Below, piece by piece: positions 1-7,906 of a stretch of 10,792 nucleotides of DNA (position 1 is the first letter of the stretch; every line of letters begins with the position of its first letter). Source of the stretch: Ignavibacteriales bacterium (lineage in GTDB: Bacteria > Bacteroidota > Ignavibacteria > T3Sed10-11); contig PWJF01000346.1 of NCBI GenBank assembly GCA_003560935.1, forward strand, positions 1-10,792, in the 5' to 3' direction. The notes beneath the pieces were generated by a model, which was given only the letters and a program-made list of their open reading frames with translations, was not told where the DNA came from and searched no databases. Made by a program: the position numbers and the translations under genes.

Positions 1-203
1 GATACGGCATTAAAGAGGAAGGCGGCGAGTCTACCGAAGGTATTGCCGAAATTATCGTCGGTAAGCAGCGTAACGGTCCGATCGATACTGCACGTATGTC
101 CTTCATTAAAACATATGCGAAATTTGAAACGCTGGCACCGAGGCATTACGCCGGATATGAGCCTGCGGATATGAAGGAAGACGAAAGCCCCACGCCGTTT
201 TAA
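1..203 (+). CDS. dnaB: Replicative DNA helicase DnaB, C-terminal end (5' partial)
   Basis: The frame beginning at base 3 is open from the window edge to a TAA at 201-203 and gives the last 66 residues of the protein. The stretch AEIIVGKQRNGPIDTARMSF followed by K-T-Y-A-K-F-E is the typical end of the DnaB RecA-like ATPase domain. GKQRNGP is a hallmark of the hexameric helicase that unwinds DNA ahead of the replication fork. A polar tail of about 20 residues (ending DESPTPF) follows and is unlikely to be structured. The remainder of the gene lies outside the window. It points the same way as the response regulator 23 nt downstream, so read-through transcription is possible, but the functions are unrelated. 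Confidence 0.93.
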   Translation, partial: YGIKEEGGESTEGIAEIIVGKQRNGPIDTARMSFIKTYAKFETLAPRHYAGYEPADMKEDESPTPF

Positions 204-226
204 CATTTATGTAATGGAAAAAGATA

Positions 227-919
227 GTGCCGAAAAAGATACTTGTTGTCGATGATGAAAAAGATATCGTCGGGATGCTGAAGTATAATCTCGAAAAGGA
301 AGGCTATACGGTTGTAACGGCACTTAATGGGAGACGAGCTCTCGAACAGGCGCAGGAGAACAAACCGGATCTTATATTGCTTGATGTAATGATGCCGGAG
401 ATGGACGGCTGGGAAGTATGTAAACAACTTATGAAGGATGTGAAAACCTCAATGATCCCTGTAATTTTTCTGACGGCAAAAGGATCTGAAGTGGATGAAG
501 TTGTCGGCCTTGAACTCGGAGCAGACGACTATATCGTTAAACCTATCAGCATCAGGAAATTAATTGCGAGGGTGAAGACCGTACTGCGCAGGAAAGAAGG
601 GACCGAAACTCCGGCCGAAACCGCCTCCGATGTAATTCAGATAGAGGGTATGGAGATCAATGTTCCGAATTATACTGTAAAGATAGGGAACGAGGAGATC
701 TTTTTGCCGAAAAAGGAATTTGAGACACTGGTGTATCTCGCACGTCATCGCGGCAGGGTGATCTCACGTGATGCACTTTTAAATGCGGTGTGGGGAGAAA
801 ATGTCGTTGTAGTCGACCGTACCGTCGACGTTCATATCCGGAAGATACGTGAAAAGCTCGGTGAGTACGGTGATTATATCGAAACAGTAAAGGGTGTCGG
901 GTACAGGTTTAAATTGTAG
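227..919 (+). CDS. OmpR/PhoB-family response regulator (PhoB-like)
   Basis: 230-residue DNA-binding response regulator of a two-component system. The receiver domain (about 1-120) shows the acidic pair D9/D10, the phosphoacceptor D53 in LLDVMMPEMDG, T83 and the conserved K105 in YIVKP. A linker of about 15 residues leads to an OmpR-type winged helix (about 135-230), which includes the recognition-helix stretch DRTVDVHIRKIREKLG and the C-terminal hairpin VKGVGYRF. The start is GTG at 227; the ATG at 214 is in another frame and soon closes. No clear Shine-Dalgarno is visible. It ends with TAG 3 nt before the kinase ATG, so the two are very likely co-translated. Receiver sequence and the pst/phoU genes in the same window suggest it controls the Pho regulon. 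That assignment rests on context, because OmpR-family members are hard to separate by eye. Confidence 0.93.
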   Translation: MPKKILVVDDEKDIVGMLKYNLEKEGYTVVTALNGRRALEQAQENKPDLILLDVMMPEMDGWEVCKQLMKDVKTSMIPVIFLTAKGSEVDEVVGLELGADDYIVKPISIRKLIARVKTVLRRKEGTETPAETASDVIQIEGMEINVPNYTVKIGNEEIFLPKKEFETLVYLARHRGRVISRDALLNAVWGENVVVVDRTVDVHIRKIREKLGEYGDYIETVKGVGYRFKL

Positions 920-922
920 GTA

Positions 923-2377
923 ATGAATAAAATCCGTTCAAAAATTACATTTACCTATGTTCTGCTCACTTTCATAGTCGTAGTGACATTAGGTGTGACG
1001 TTAAGTGTTAAAATCGAATCGTTTTTTCATGAACGTCTCATCTCCAGCCTCTCAACCCTTGCAAACGTTGTTTCATTTATTGTAGTGGAAGAATCGATTG
1101 TCGATGCCGGACTGCTCGATAGCAGGATAACAAAAATCGCAGAACTGGAGGCGGTTCGCATATCGGTTATCAACGCCGACGGGACCGTGGTTGCCGATTC
1201 AGACGTACCGTTCGAGAGAATTGCCGGAGTAGATAACCACTTCAACAGGTCCGAAGTACAGGATGCATTGCGGGATGGGATCGGCGTTGTAAAAAGAAGA
1301 AGCGAAACTGTCGACCGCGATTTTATGTACGTTGCCCGTCGAATTTCACTCGATCCGTCGACCGATTTGCTTTCCGCGATACATATCATACGGATTGCCG
1401 CACCGCTCGATGAATTAAAACGAAATGTGAATGAAATCCGGTCTATCATATTTATAGCCGGATTAATCGTGTTGTTGAGCGTGACGGTTGTCAGTGTTTT
1501 ACTCTCCAGGAAAATATCAGGTCCATTGGTAGAATTGGCAAACAGTGTTGAAGAGATACGTCGCGGTAATATGGATAAACGGATCGAGGCCCGGACCGGG
1601 GATGAGATAGGTATGGTTGCCGGAACGATAAACGATTTGCTTGATAAAGTAAACGAAGATATCGGTAAAATGAGAAAGCTCGAAAAATTCCGCAGCGAGT
1701 TTCTGGGGAATGTATCGCATGAGCTCCGTACTCCGATATTTTCTTTACAGGGCTATATTGAAACGCTGCTCGGCGGTGCAGTCGACGATACGGACGTCAA
1801 CCGGGATTTTCTGCAAAAAGCGTATACCCATGCAACGCGTCTGAATAATTTGCTGGGAGATCTGATTAATATATCGCAGATCGAGTCGGGTGAAATGAAG
1901 ATGAGTTTTCATTATTTCGGCGCAAAAGAGTTTCTCGGGAATGTTATCCGCGAGATGCAGTCGGTCGCCGAGCAACATCATGTCGTATTACGCGGCCGTT
2001 ATCCGGCAGGATCTGATCAATTGCGCGTTTACGGAGATAAACAGCGATTGTCGCAGGTTATGAGGAATCTGATCGAAAATTCCATTAAATATAATAAACC
2101 GTACGGCGAGGTGATAGTTGGTTTTGAACGGAAAAAAGAATCCGTTCGTATATTGGTAAGCGATAACGGGATAGGTATACCCGAAGAGCACCTGCCGCGG
2201 ATCTTCGAACGCTTTTATCGCATCGATCGCGACCGCTCGCGCGATGTCGGCGGAACGGGACTCGGACTCGCCATCGTGAAACATATCATTGAAGCCCACG
2301 GAAGCAGTGTCCACGTGAGCAGTACGCCGGGAAAAGGAAGCGTGTTTTCTTTCGAACTAAGAATGGATCATGTTTAA
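923..2377 (+). CDS. Membrane sensor histidine kinase (PhoR-like)
   Basis: 484-residue HAMP-containing sensor kinase, partner of the preceding regulator. Order of parts: transmembrane helix (about 10-28); an extracytoplasmic sensor of about 145 residues; second transmembrane helix (about 173-193); HAMP (about 194-246); HisKA with the phosphoacceptor H266 in NVSHELRTP; HATPase_c with N-box N386 (NLIENSIKYN), G1 box D414 (SDNGIGIP), F-box (IFERFYRID) and G2 box (GGTGLGLAIVKHI). All catalytic elements are present and the length is normal. No cytoplasmic PAS domain separates HAMP from HisKA, whereas E. coli PhoR has PAS and little periplasmic sequence, so direct signal sensing outside the membrane is possible. 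Start ATG at 923 follows the regulator stop by 3 nt. The next gene starts 2 nt after its TAA. Confidence 0.93.
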   Translation: MNKIRSKITFTYVLLTFIVVVTLGVTLSVKIESFFHERLISSLSTLANVVSFIVVEESIVDAGLLDSRITKIAELEAVRISVINADGTVVADSDVPFERIAGVDNHFNRSEVQDALRDGIGVVKRRSETVDRDFMYVARRISLDPSTDLLSAIHIIRIAAPLDELKRNVNEIRSIIFIAGLIVLLSVTVVSVLLSRKISGPLVELANSVEEIRRGNMDKRIEARTGDEIGMVAGTINDLLDKVNEDIGKMRKLEKFRSEFLGNVSHELRTPIFSLQGYIETLLGGAVDDTDVNRDFLQKAYTHATRLNNLLGDLINISQIESGEMKMSFHYFGAKEFLGNVIREMQSVAEQHHVVLRGRYPAGSDQLRVYGDKQRLSQVMRNLIENSIKYNKPYGEVIVGFERKKESVRILVSDNGIGIPEEHLPRIFERFYRIDRDRSRDVGGTGLGLAIVKHIIEAHGSSVHVSSTPGKGSVFSFELRMDHV

Positions 2378-2379
2378 AA

Positions 2380-2889
2380 ATGAATATCAATTCGTTTATT
2401 GTAAAACAGGGGTTCAGGCAATTGAACATATCTCCGGCATCGCTCAAACAGTTCGAGATAGCGGGTGCGATGAGCGATGTTGACGGCAAGGGATTTCCGT
2501 TCGATCTTATCCAACTCAATGCCCCGATGATTACCCGCGGGTTATTGAATTTCGCAGTATTACAAATGAACCGCAATTGGGTATACCCCTTCTGGGTACA
2601 CCGGCAGCTTGATCCGGCAAGTCCAAGCTACATACCCCGCTCGCAAAATCCTCTCCTCATAAATGTTACCCATCGCAATTGGACTGCGCTTGGCAGTCCG
2701 TTGGGGTATCATGAAGCAATCGTCGATCCGCGCGGACTTGTGACCCCCCTGCCGCGTGAATGGTCTGTCGACGTGTGGCTTGCGACTTCGGAGGGTATTT
2801 TATTTGCTTCGTTGAGCGAACCCATCGACCAACGATTCGATAGTGCGGCTCCGTATGTAAAAACGTGTTTTTCTTTTCGCAATATGTGA
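2380..2889 (+). CDS. N-terminal fragment of the interrupted glycoside hydrolase
   Basis: This is the 169-residue piece translated before the internal TGA. It contains only part of the beta-sandwich domain, with motifs such as THRNWTALGSPLG and DPRGLVTPLPREWSVDVWL, and none of the catalytic barrel. It has no signal peptide; the N-terminus (MNINSFIVKQGF) is not hydrophobic enough for one, so the parent enzyme was probably cytoplasmic. ATG at 2380 follows the kinase TAA after 2 nt, so translation likely depends on ribosomes leaving the kinase gene. Alone it is not expected to be an enzyme. Confidence 0.65.
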   Translation: MNINSFIVKQGFRQLNISPASLKQFEIAGAMSDVDGKGFPFDLIQLNAPMITRGLLNFAVLQMNRNWVYPFWVHRQLDPASPSYIPRSQNPLLINVTHRNWTALGSPLGYHEAIVDPRGLVTPLPREWSVDVWLATSEGILFASLSEPIDQRFDSAAPYVKTCFSFRNM

Positions 2890-2988
2890 TTAGAACTTGA
2901 ATCTTTTGTCAATAATACCCGACGCGGAACCGACATTGTATTCCATCGTGCAACCGCAGTAAACGTTTCGGATGCGAAACAGGATGGC

Positions 2989-4785
2989 GTGATTTGTATT
3001 GCCGTTCGTCCCTTCAATCCCGAAGGTGTGGCACCTATCGAATCAATTGATTTTAAATCGAACCGCATCGCATACGTCAATAAGACCGTCGGCGTTGTAT
3101 TTGCCGAAGATCCGGATGGAATAATTTGTTCAAACGGTAAGGACGGTGATGTCGCGTATCTTTTAATGCGATCCGATGATATCCGCGGGTTGTTCGATAA
3201 AAGTGTAAAGCATCCGAATGTGTTCTGCAAGCAGGGACTTGCACACGCCGCAGTTGGATTTTCCTTTGAGCTGAAACCCGATGAATCCAAGCAGGTTCAC
3301 TGCAGCGCCGCTCTGGAGACCGACGAGGTTCTGCGGCGTTCGCCCGTGAAGCAAACCTGGCGGGTATCTTTCGGGCAGCGGCGAATCGAACAGCGCGAAC
3401 GTTGGAAACAGGAGATTGAAAAGGGGGTGCTGTTTACCATGGCGGATAAAAGCCTACAGGATTTATTCGACGCGTGTCGTGCGACACTAATTCAGATTCA
3501 TGACGGAGAATTCATTTCGCCCGGACCGTATACTTATCACAAATTCTGGTTTCGCGACGCGGCCATTATGCTTACTGCTCTTACCACCCTCGGTTACTCC
3601 AAACGATCGGCTCAGGGTCTCGATGTTTTTCCCGAACGTCTTACGCAGGATGGTTTTTTCCGTGGACCCGACGGAGAATGGGATTCGAACGGCCTGGTTA
3701 TTTGGGCTATATACCGTTATTACGAACTCAATCGCTCCGAGCTTTGGCTTCGCGAATGGTATCCCCTTCTTGAGAAAGCCGCAGGATGGATACCGCGAAT
3801 GCGGCGAAAGAGCCGCTCGAACGGAGCAACCGTGAAAGGATTAATGCCGAAAAGTCTGAGTGCCGAACATCTCGGCATGGTCGATCAGTACTACTGGGAT
3901 TCGTTCTGGTCGCTTGCAGGATTGAAGTGTATGGAAGGGATAGCCGGTATACTCGGAAAAGATGCCACCGCCGTTGAGTTTAAAAAAGAAGCCGAACGCT
4001 TTGAACACGATATCATACAGTCAACCCGAAACTTTGAAGAGAAACTCGGAGAAAAGGTATTCCCCGCGTCTCCGGGGCGGCCGTTTGACGAAGGTGCAAT
4101 CGGATCGATATGCTCGGTCTATCCGCTTGAGTTGTTTGATGGAAATGTACCGCACGGACGAAACACGCTGTCGATGATAGCCGACCGGTATGTCGACGGG
4201 AAAGGTTTCTTTCATCCGTTGATCCATTCGGGGTATAATCCGTATTTGACGCTTCAGATTGCACATGGTTTTCTGTTAACGGGAGATACAAAACGTGCGT
4301 GGGAAATTGCCGAAACCGTTTTTAAACAGGCGACATCGACGTATACATATCCCGAGGCGATTCATCCGGTAACGGGCGGCGGCACAATGGGCGACGGTCA
4401 TCACGGTTGGGCGGCGGCAGAAATAATTATGTTCATACGGGATTGCCTATTCCGGGAAAACGGCACTGTGCTTGAGTTGTTCAAAGGAGATAACGGAAGA
4501 TTGATACAAAGCAATATCGATTGTGTATTCAGGGATGTACCGACGTCGTTCGGACGAATCGGGGTAGGAATTCAGTATGCCTCGTCACGTAAATGTACGA
4601 TCAGCTTTACGAACAAATATTACCGGAATACACATCCCGAAGCAATTGAGATGCATCTTCCCTATGAAGCGAGCGAAATTGTTGTGGGAAACCCCGATTT
4701 TATTCAAACCCTCGAAACCGGGCGGGGGAGATCGTTCCTGCGCCTCTCACCGTCGATCACGAAACTATATGTGACTATGGGATGA
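2989..4785 (+). CDS. C-terminal fragment with the (alpha/alpha)6 catalytic barrel
   Basis: This is a 598-residue open frame counted from GTG 2989, in the same phase as the fragment before the TGA. It keeps the end of the sandwich domain (AVRPFNPEGVAPIES) and the whole barrel, including FWFRDA (186-191), the acidic GEWDSNG (229-235), QYYWDSFW (300-307), HPLIHSGYNPY (409-419) and GDGHHGWAAAE (468-478). The acidic residues E230, D232 and E456 are candidate catalytic groups; which ones act cannot be settled by eye. An AGGA lies about 7 nt before GTG 2989, so re-initiation there is conceivable. A product starting here would lack roughly 200 residues of the upstream domain. It ends 6 bp from the convergent metallophosphoesterase stop. 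Confidence 0.7.
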   Translation: MICIAVRPFNPEGVAPIESIDFKSNRIAYVNKTVGVVFAEDPDGIICSNGKDGDVAYLLMRSDDIRGLFDKSVKHPNVFCKQGLAHAAVGFSFELKPDESKQVHCSAALETDEVLRRSPVKQTWRVSFGQRRIEQRERWKQEIEKGVLFTMADKSLQDLFDACRATLIQIHDGEFISPGPYTYHKFWFRDAAIMLTALTTLGYSKRSAQGLDVFPERLTQDGFFRGPDGEWDSNGLVIWAIYRYYELNRSELWLREWYPLLEKAAGWIPRMRRKSRSNGATVKGLMPKSLSAEHLGMVDQYYWDSFWSLAGLKCMEGIAGILGKDATAVEFKKEAERFEHDIIQSTRNFEEKLGEKVFPASPGRPFDEGAIGSICSVYPLELFDGNVPHGRNTLSMIADRYVDGKGFFHPLIHSGYNPYLTLQIAHGFLLTGDTKRAWEIAETVFKQATSTYTYPEAIHPVTGGGTMGDGHHGWAAAEIIMFIRDCLFRENGTVLELFKGDNGRLIQSNIDCVFRDVPTSFGRIGVGIQYASSRKCTISFTNKYYRNTHPEAIEMHLPYEASEIVVGNPDFIQTLETGRGRSFLRLSPSITKLYVTMG

Positions 4786-4791
4786 GCTGTA

Positions 4792-5826
4792 TCACGACGC
4801 CATCAGCGCCGCTGCACGATGAATTTTGATATCCTTACGCAATTTTTGTAAGACGTCTACCTTAACCGGGTTGCTGCCCGGTATCGGCAGCGTGTATGTC
4901 TTGATCGTCGTCCTGCCGCTGACGAAATTAAGCCGGTTGTATTTTAAGAAACGCACCGGATCGTTGCACACTGCACCGGCGCCGTTTGCAAGTTGTAACC
5001 CTTTGCGTTCGTATAATTCATTACGGTGAATATGTCCGTGCAGGATGTATTGCACATTCAGATCGGCAAAGTATTTTAAGAGCTTTCTCAGCTTTCGCAT
5101 ACGCATCATCCGCGACTCGATCTGCCCGAAAATTGTGTTACGCATTGCGGGATCGGAAACAAGATGATTGAAGTGATGGTGTATTACAACGATCGGGATT
5201 TTCTCTTCGAAAACCGGATCACCGGCAATAAGGGATAATGCATCGAATTGTTCCCGGCTTATACATCCGTTCGACCCGACCGGGTTGTGCCACAATGACC
5301 ATTTCGGTATCGAGTTTAACCCGATAATCGTAAATGGCCCCGCTTCCTTTATGAACGGATACATCGATGAATCGCTCACCCTGCGAACACCATCGAAGGT
5401 TTCGGTAAACGCCTCGTTGAACAAGCTGAGGTTCCGTCGATAATCGACGTTTCGAATATACTTCGGAAAACTTAACACATCCACTGCACGATGAGGACCG
5501 CCGAATATATCGTGATTGCCGGGAACGACCGTAAGCCGTTCGCTGTCAAGCAAATCGAATCCGCTCAATATTTTACGTGTAACGTAAAAATCCTCGACAT
5601 CCCCCGTACTGACAAGATCTCCTGAAATAATCATGTGATCGAAGCCCGATTTGATCACGTTGCGCACAAGAAGTTTAAACGACTTTATATGCTCGCGGTA
5701 ATAACGATGGCTGAGATGTGGGTCGGATATGTGTACAATACTGTAGTTCTTTTGGCCGAATGCAGCGGAACGGCCCGTCCTGCCGTTACGCGGCGAATTT
5801 GCGACGACTTCGTCTATAGTTCTCAA
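4792..5826 (-). CDS. Calcineurin-like metallophosphoesterase
   Basis: Two-metal phosphoesterase with the full motif set: DPH (D35, H37 counted from the TTG start), GDLVSTGD (D70), GNHD (N104, H105), an IHHH stretch and GHIHRN near the C-terminus. No signal peptide or membrane segment is seen. The substrate cannot be read from the sequence. Relatives include cyclic nucleotide phosphodiesterases, UDP-diacylglucosamine hydrolases and the PhoB-controlled phospholipase C PlcP of rhizobia; placement behind a PAP2 and glycosyltransferases makes a lipid or glycan phosphate ester plausible. The start is uncertain. The frame is open up to an ATG at 5949, but that would overlap the upstream glycosyltransferase by 164 bp and add non-homologous residues. 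I chose TTG 5824-5826 (41 bp overlap, 344 residues) because the phosphoesterase core begins about 28 residues later. Last gene of the minus-strand run. Confidence 0.85.
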   Translation of the reverse strand: MRTIDEVVANSPRNGRTGRSAAFGQKNYSIVHISDPHLSHRYYREHIKSFKLLVRNVIKSGFDHMIISGDLVSTGDVEDFYVTRKILSGFDLLDSERLTVVPGNHDIFGGPHRAVDVLSFPKYIRNVDYRRNLSLFNEAFTETFDGVRRVSDSSMYPFIKEAGPFTIIGLNSIPKWSLWHNPVGSNGCISREQFDALSLIAGDPVFEEKIPIVVIHHHFNHLVSDPAMRNTIFGQIESRMMRMRKLRKLLKYFADLNVQYILHGHIHRNELYERKGLQLANGAGAVCNDPVRFLKYNRLNFVSGRTTIKTYTLPIPGSNPVKVDVLQKLRKDIKIHRAAALMAS

Positions 5827-6931
5827 TGACGCCCCCGTAACTTTCAAAAAGTTTATCAAGTATTTTTCCCCAATCAAAGTATTGTGCTCGTTGTATTGCA
5901 TTTCGTGCCAGTCGTTTTCGCACGTCGGGATTGTCGAGTAATCGCTCAACCTGCTCGCGCATATGATCGGCGCTGAGCGGCTTCGAAAACAAACCTGATT
6001 TGTTTTCTTCTATGATCCCGACGGCTCCCCCCATCTTTGCGGCTACCGGAGCGAGCCCCGATGCCATGGCTTCAACTGTTACCAATCCGAATGTTTCGGT
6101 CGTTGAAGGGAAAACGAATATATCCGACGATGCATAGATCTCTGCAAGCTCCCGGCCTATTTTAAAACCGAGGAAGCGCGCACCGGGCATCATCGTCTCA
6201 AGTTCCGCTCGGGCGTGTCCGTCACCGACAACAACCATCTCGAAATCCTGCCGCCGTCCGCGTAATTGATTATATGCATCCGCCAGAACGCGTATATCTT
6301 TTTCCCATACGATGCGGCTGACAAAAAGGATGACCGGTTTATCGTCGGCGTCGATTGATCTCCGCCATTCATTCGACCGGTATTTCGGATTAAATGCAGA
6401 AACATCGGTTCCGTTCGGCAGATACTGAAGCTTCTGGAGCCGGTGTTCGATAAGTTCCTGAAGAATAGGTTCGGTCGGCACAAAGGTGCGGTCCATCTGA
6501 TTGTAGAAGTACCGCATTATCTTCCAGATGATTTCTTCGAATCCATAAAACTTGTAATAACGCGGATACGACGGGAAATGCGTGTGATATGTAGAAACGA
6601 CGGGAACTCCGTAACGGTGTGCATATTTCACCGCGGCGAATCCGAGCGTACACGGGCTATGAACATGAATGATATCCGGTTGAAAAGCATTGAGCTGCTC
6701 TTCAAATTTTTTATATCGTGGCGATGCAAGCCGGTAGCTCTTTTGCAGCGGCAGTACGACCGACGGCATCCGGTACATCGGAATAATCGTTGGGTCCGTC
6801 TCGGGCAGGGTTGCCGTGAATGCAATTGCTTCTATATTGCGTTCGACCGCCTCGTTGAATATACGATACATCACCCTGGTCACACCATCCTGACCTATTC
6901 GCAGATTTGCATTAAAAAATGAGATTTTCAT
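5786..6931 (-). CDS. GT4-family glycosyltransferase (intact)
   Basis: 381-residue retaining glycosyltransferase with two Rossmann domains (GT-B fold). The N-terminal half shows the glycine-bearing loop region IGQDGVTRV (12-20), DIIHVHSP (86-93) and TYHTHFPSY (114-122), typical of the acceptor side. The C-terminal half shows FVSRIVWEKDI (203-213), VVGDG (234-238) and the E-x7-E donor-binding motif E279-E287 in TTETFGLVTVEAMASG. No transmembrane segment; such enzymes act at the inner membrane surface. Best resemblance is to the PimB/MgtA/SqdX-like group that transfers sugars to lipid acceptors; the sugar and acceptor are unknown. Its ATG (6931-6929) overlaps the TGA of the preceding glycosyltransferase as ATGA, indicating translational coupling. 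It is a paralogue of that neighbour; both share the block Y-A-S-S-D-I-F-V-F-P-S-T-T-E-T-F-G. Confidence 0.9.
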   Translation of the reverse strand: MKISFFNANLRIGQDGVTRVMYRIFNEAVERNIEAIAFTATLPETDPTIIPMYRMPSVVLPLQKSYRLASPRYKKFEEQLNAFQPDIIHVHSPCTLGFAAVKYAHRYGVPVVSTYHTHFPSYPRYYKFYGFEEIIWKIMRYFYNQMDRTFVPTEPILQELIEHRLQKLQYLPNGTDVSAFNPKYRSNEWRRSIDADDKPVILFVSRIVWEKDIRVLADAYNQLRGRRQDFEMVVVGDGHARAELETMMPGARFLGFKIGRELAEIYASSDIFVFPSTTETFGLVTVEAMASGLAPVAAKMGGAVGIIEENKSGLFSKPLSADHMREQVERLLDNPDVRKRLARNAIQRAQYFDWGKILDKLFESYGGVIENYRRSRRKFAA

Positions 6932-7906
6932 GATGATTCCCCGGCAGAGACCATAGCCTTTTTATGTTGTGATTGATTTATTAAAGAGAACGGTCTCCGT
7001 CTATTGTAATCGCTCCTGGGTTTTCCGGTGAGCCGTTCATAACTCGAGATTAGTTTGGAGTTTACTGCATTCCAGTTATAATCGACGGAGGATAATTTTG
7101 CCTGGAACCCGAGGCGTTTCATAAAATCATGATTTTCAATAAGTATGTTTATTTTTTCACTGAAGTCAGCCGGGTCTTTACCTCGCGCAATGAAACCGTT
7201 AATACCGTCTGTTACGAGATCGGCAACCCCTCCCGAATCCACCGTGACCGCGGGTAATCCCGATGCAAATGCCTCCAGAATAACATTTCCGAACGTTTCC
7301 GTCGTTGATGGAAATACGAAAATGTCCGATGAAGCATACCATTCGGATAACTCGCGGCCGAACAAATAACCGGTGAAATGAGCATTCGGTAACCGCCGCT
7401 GCATGAATTCCCGCTCGGGACCGTCGCCGACGATGACCAGTTTAAAGGAACTTCCCCTTTGTTCAAGCAAATGTGCTGCCGCAACAAGATCGTCGATATC
7501 TTTTTCTTTAACCAGCCGTGCGACGAAGAGAAGGATCGGTGTCTTTTCATCGACACCGATCGAACTTCGCAACTCTTCGTTCCTGAATGAAGGAGAGAAC
7601 CCGGCGGTATCGATACCCCGCTGCCAGAGCTCAACCCGCTGTATACCGTGTGTGCGCAACGCATGTGCCGCACTTGGCGACGGTGCGTACGTTACAGCGC
7701 AGCGATTGTAGAACCACTGCAGGTACTTCCATCCTAACCCCTCAATACTCTCCATCCCGTAATAATAGTGCACCGTCCGGTATAACGGGGGAATAAAAAC
7801 GAAAATCGATATTCTCCCGGTAAAGCGTCTCTCCAAGATAGGAGAGCGTGCGGGAGACCCCGTCACGTATCGGAGGTAATGTTTCCGAGAAGTAAACTAT
7901 TTTCAT
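6928..7906 (-). pseudogene. GT4-family glycosyltransferase with an internal out-of-frame deletion
   Basis: The real start is ATG 7906-7904, which overlaps the PAP2 stop as ATGA. It reads MKIVYFSETLPPIRDGVSRT and onward to SPVIPDG (45 residues), a normal GT4 N-terminus aligning with the intact paralogue. This frame then closes at TGA 7744-7742. The C-terminal part continues in a different frame from about 7770 (HYYYGMESIEGLGW) through RLVKEKD, IVGDGPE and the E-x7-E motif in TTETFGNVILEAFASG. Compared with the paralogue about 75-80 residues are missing, including the counterparts of DIIHVHSP and YHTHF, and the missing length must be 3n+2 nt. The junction lies about 7766-7778. The open frame from GTG 7866 has a false N-terminus. 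The encoded enzyme would lack most of its acceptor-binding half and is probably inactive, unless the gap is an assembly error. Confidence 0.8.

Larger units (their letters stand above)
2380..4785 (+). pseudogene. Glucoamylase/debranching-type glycoside hydrolase interrupted by an in-frame TGA
   Basis: A single frame runs from ATG 2380 to TGA 4783-4785 (801 residues if codon 170 is read) with one internal stop, TGA at 2887-2889. The frame does not shift: the codons between 2890 and 2988 are open and read as protein-like sequence (LELESFVNNTRRGTDIVFHR). The N-terminal about 330 residues look like a beta-sandwich domain of GH15/debranching-type enzymes (NVTHRNW, HEAIVDPRGLVTP, VRPFNPEG). The rest looks like an (alpha/alpha)6 barrel: YHKFWFRDA about 387-395, GEWDSNG about 432-438, YPEAIHP about 657-663, GDGHHGW about 671-677. 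Family: amylo-alpha-1,6-glucosidase/glucoamylase-like; the substrate is unknown, an alpha-glucan being most likely. It lies 2 nt after the kinase stop and is probably transcribed with it. The lesion may be a real nonsense mutation (for example from TGG or CGA) or a sequence error. Confidence 0.75.

Noticed and set aside
2887..2940. Selenocysteine insertion at the internal TGA
   Set aside because: No convincing SECIS-like hairpin follows the TGA by eye, and this glycoside hydrolase family is not known for selenocysteine.
4783..4830. Bidirectional terminator between the convergent genes
   Set aside because: Only 6 bp separate the two stop codons and no strong G+C hairpin with a T-run is visible.
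6443..6922. 159-residue plus-strand open frame inside the intact glycosyltransferase
   Set aside because: Antisense shadow of a well-supported GT4 gene; no recognisable domain.
7829..7846. Perfect 6-bp hairpin CTCTCC-N6-GGAGAG
   Set aside because: Lies in coding sequence of the broken glycosyltransferase, is short, and has no T-run; likely chance.
6928..7866. Taking the 312-residue frame from GTG 7866 as a complete glycosyltransferase
   Set aside because: Its first about 30 residues are an out-of-frame reading of the true N-terminus encoded from ATG 7906.
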